Source of the DNA: Anaerolineae bacterium
Lineage (GTDB): Bacteria > Chloroflexota > Anaerolineae > Promineifilales > Promineifilaceae
DNA: 64,000 nucleotides
NCBI GenBank assembly: GCA_030425205.1
Contig: JAUIAP010000025.1
Location: 1 to 64,000 of the forward strand
Direction of reading: 5' to 3'
Positions 63,008 to 64,000 of the stretch are shown piece by piece (positions within the stretch are counted from its first letter, which is position 1; every line of letters starts with the position of its first letter). The notes beneath the pieces were generated by a model. It saw nothing but the letters and a program-made list of their open reading frames with translations, made no database searches and was not told the origin of the DNA. The translations under genes and the position numbers were made by a program.

Positions 63008-63649
63008 ATGGGTTATGAAAACAGTTCGCTTAAACGAAGCTCAGGAATGGTCGCGCAGGCATTGCGTGAGGCGATCTTGCGTGGCGAGTTGCAGGGGGGG
63101 CAACAGTTGCCGCAGGATAAGATTGCGACTGAGTACAATGTCAGCAAAATTCCGCTGCGCGAAGCCTTGGTTCAGTTGGAAGGGGATGGCCTCGTCACGT
63201 TTATTCCCAATCGGGGCGCGTTTGTGTCTGAGTTGACGGCGGCAGAGGTGCGTGAGATTTCATTGATACGGGTGGCATTGGAGACGATGGCCTTGCGTCA
63301 GGCGATTCCCTTGATGAATTCGGCCGATTTTCAGCAAGCGCAAGCCATCATGAAGAAAACTGAAAATGTGACAGACCCCTTTCTCTGGAGTGAACTCAAC
63401 TGGCAATTCCACGATGCACTGTACTGCCCCGCCAATCTCCCACGTCTGCGTCGCCAACTGCGCACGCTCTATAACAACGTTTCGCGCTACTTTGTGATTT
63501 ATAAATCGGCCGATTATTCAGGCAAGCCACAGCGCGAACACCAAGAAATTCTCACCGCCTGTGAACGTGGAAGAATTAATCTCGCCTCCGCCCTGCTTGA
63601 AGAACACCTCAACGACGCGGCCAACGTACTCATCCAACACCTGACCTAG
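63008..63649 (+). CDS. GntR family regulator, FCD (FadR) type
   Basis: 213 residues. Winged helix at 10-80 (ALREAILRGELQGGQQLPQD, VSKIPLREALVQLEGDGLV). The effector domain has the FCD metal-binding His pattern (NWQFHDALY, EHQEIL, LLEEHL). It probably binds an organic acid and controls the divergent gcdH. ATG 63008 gives the normal family length. Two GTATAC sites lie upstream. Confidence 0.9.
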   Translation: MGYENSSLKRSSGMVAQALREAILRGELQGGQQLPQDKIATEYNVSKIPLREALVQLEGDGLVTFIPNRGAFVSELTAAEVREISLIRVALETMALRQAIPLMNSADFQQAQAIMKKTENVTDPFLWSELNWQFHDALYCPANLPRLRRQLRTLYNNVSRYFVIYKSADYSGKPQREHQEILTACERGRINLASALLEEHLNDAANVLIQHLT

Positions 63650-63683
63650 CTTAATGCGATAACCTTTGTGTGGATGGAGTCGT

Positions 63684-64000
63684 CTAACCCAATCGCCTAA
63701 ACTCTGGCACAAGCACCGTCTTTCCATTGCGATATAGTGCCGCCCCGCGCACAAATTTTGCATCGATTCCGTCAGGAATATCTGTTGCCGTATGCGGCGC
63801 GGGCAACGTCACAATGTCCACATCTGACTTCGCATAGAACGCAATCGGCGCGACTTTACCGCTGTGCGCGATGACCAGCCGATCTTGTCGCGCTGGATCG
63901 GTGCGCTCGCTGTTGAGACCTAAGCGAGCCGCAAGATCGATTACGGGGATCAACTTGCCACGCCAATTTGTGACGCCATGCAGATAAGCGGGGGCAGCCG
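63684..64000 (-). CDS. CheW-like domain protein, 5' end beyond the window
   Basis: The 3' part of a minus-strand gene; the frame stays open to the right edge. GVTNWRGKLIPVIDLAARLG is the typical CheW signature, followed by a beta-rich end. It is either CheW or a CheW-domain adaptor that links chemoreceptors to a CheA kinase. No other chemotaxis gene is in view. Confidence 0.82.
   Translation of the reverse strand, partial: AAPAYLHGVTNWRGKLIPVIDLAARLGLNSERTDPARQDRLVIAHSGKVAPIAFYAKSDVDIVTLPAPHTATDIPDGIDAKFVRGAALYRNGKTVLVPEFRRLG

Overview
The window looks like a chromosome segment of an uncultured or poorly studied filamentous-type Chloroflexota (Anaerolineae/Caldilineae/Ardenticatenia-like). 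This is inferred from the protein repertoire: very large secreted proteins, Pro/Thr/Glu-linked lipoprotein binding proteins, an ABC operon mixed with CoA ligases, and E1-alpha/E1-beta/E2 with GcdH. GC content is moderate and most genes have AGGAG-type ribosome sites. No rRNA gene or marker protein settles the phylum. About 50 protein genes and 3 tRNA genes are supported. There is no phage, insertion sequence or CRISPR array.

Layout. 1-198: a perfect 30-bp inverted repeat and a REP-like hairpin repeat. 199-8044: a giant surface protein convergent with a secreted zinc peptidase; both carry thrombospondin-3-type Ca-binding repeats. 8295-16383: a FemAB-like acyltransferase, a GT4 glycosyltransferase, an AEC transporter, a HEAT-repeat protein, a gamma-carbonic-anhydrase-like protein and three unrecognised proteins. 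16617-20033: a TRAP transporter whose binding-protein gene faces its two permease genes. 20160-28572: an rRNA methyltransferase, galE, and several secreted or membrane proteins including an M6-like metalloprotease. 28825-38795: a Liv-type ABC transport operon (livG, acyl-CoA ligase, livH, livM, a very unusual fused binding protein, livF, PaaK-like ligase). 38907-46795: a glycan locus on the minus strand (methyltransferase, polymerase-like protein, acyltransferase, two GT2, sulfotransferase, GT4) with overlapping genes, probably making a sulfated or acylated surface glycan. 46938-55932: a FAS1 protein, clpP/tig, yggS/yggT, a homocysteine methyltransferase and a MoxR/VWA pair. 55997-56322: tRNA-Ser, tRNA-Ser, tRNA-Arg. 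56529-63649: ALDH7-type dehydrogenase, 2-oxoacid dehydrogenase E2/E1-beta/E1-alpha, GcdH and a divergent GntR regulator, which together read as a lysine/2-oxoadipate catabolic block. 63684-end: a truncated CheW-like gene.

Three things stand out. (1) The 8-bp palindrome TCGGCCGA occurs about 67 times by eye count, against roughly one expected, like a HIP1-type highly iterated palindrome; it often encodes Ser-Ala-Asp/Glu. (2) The 950-residue binding protein in the Liv operon joins a MalE-type binding protein, an X25-like carbohydrate module and a LivJ-type binding protein in one chain. (3) Many intergenic gaps are filled by hairpins whose two arms are made of degenerate 7-12-nt tandem repeats and run up to the next start codon in place of a ribosome site; the repeat unit differs from gap to gap.
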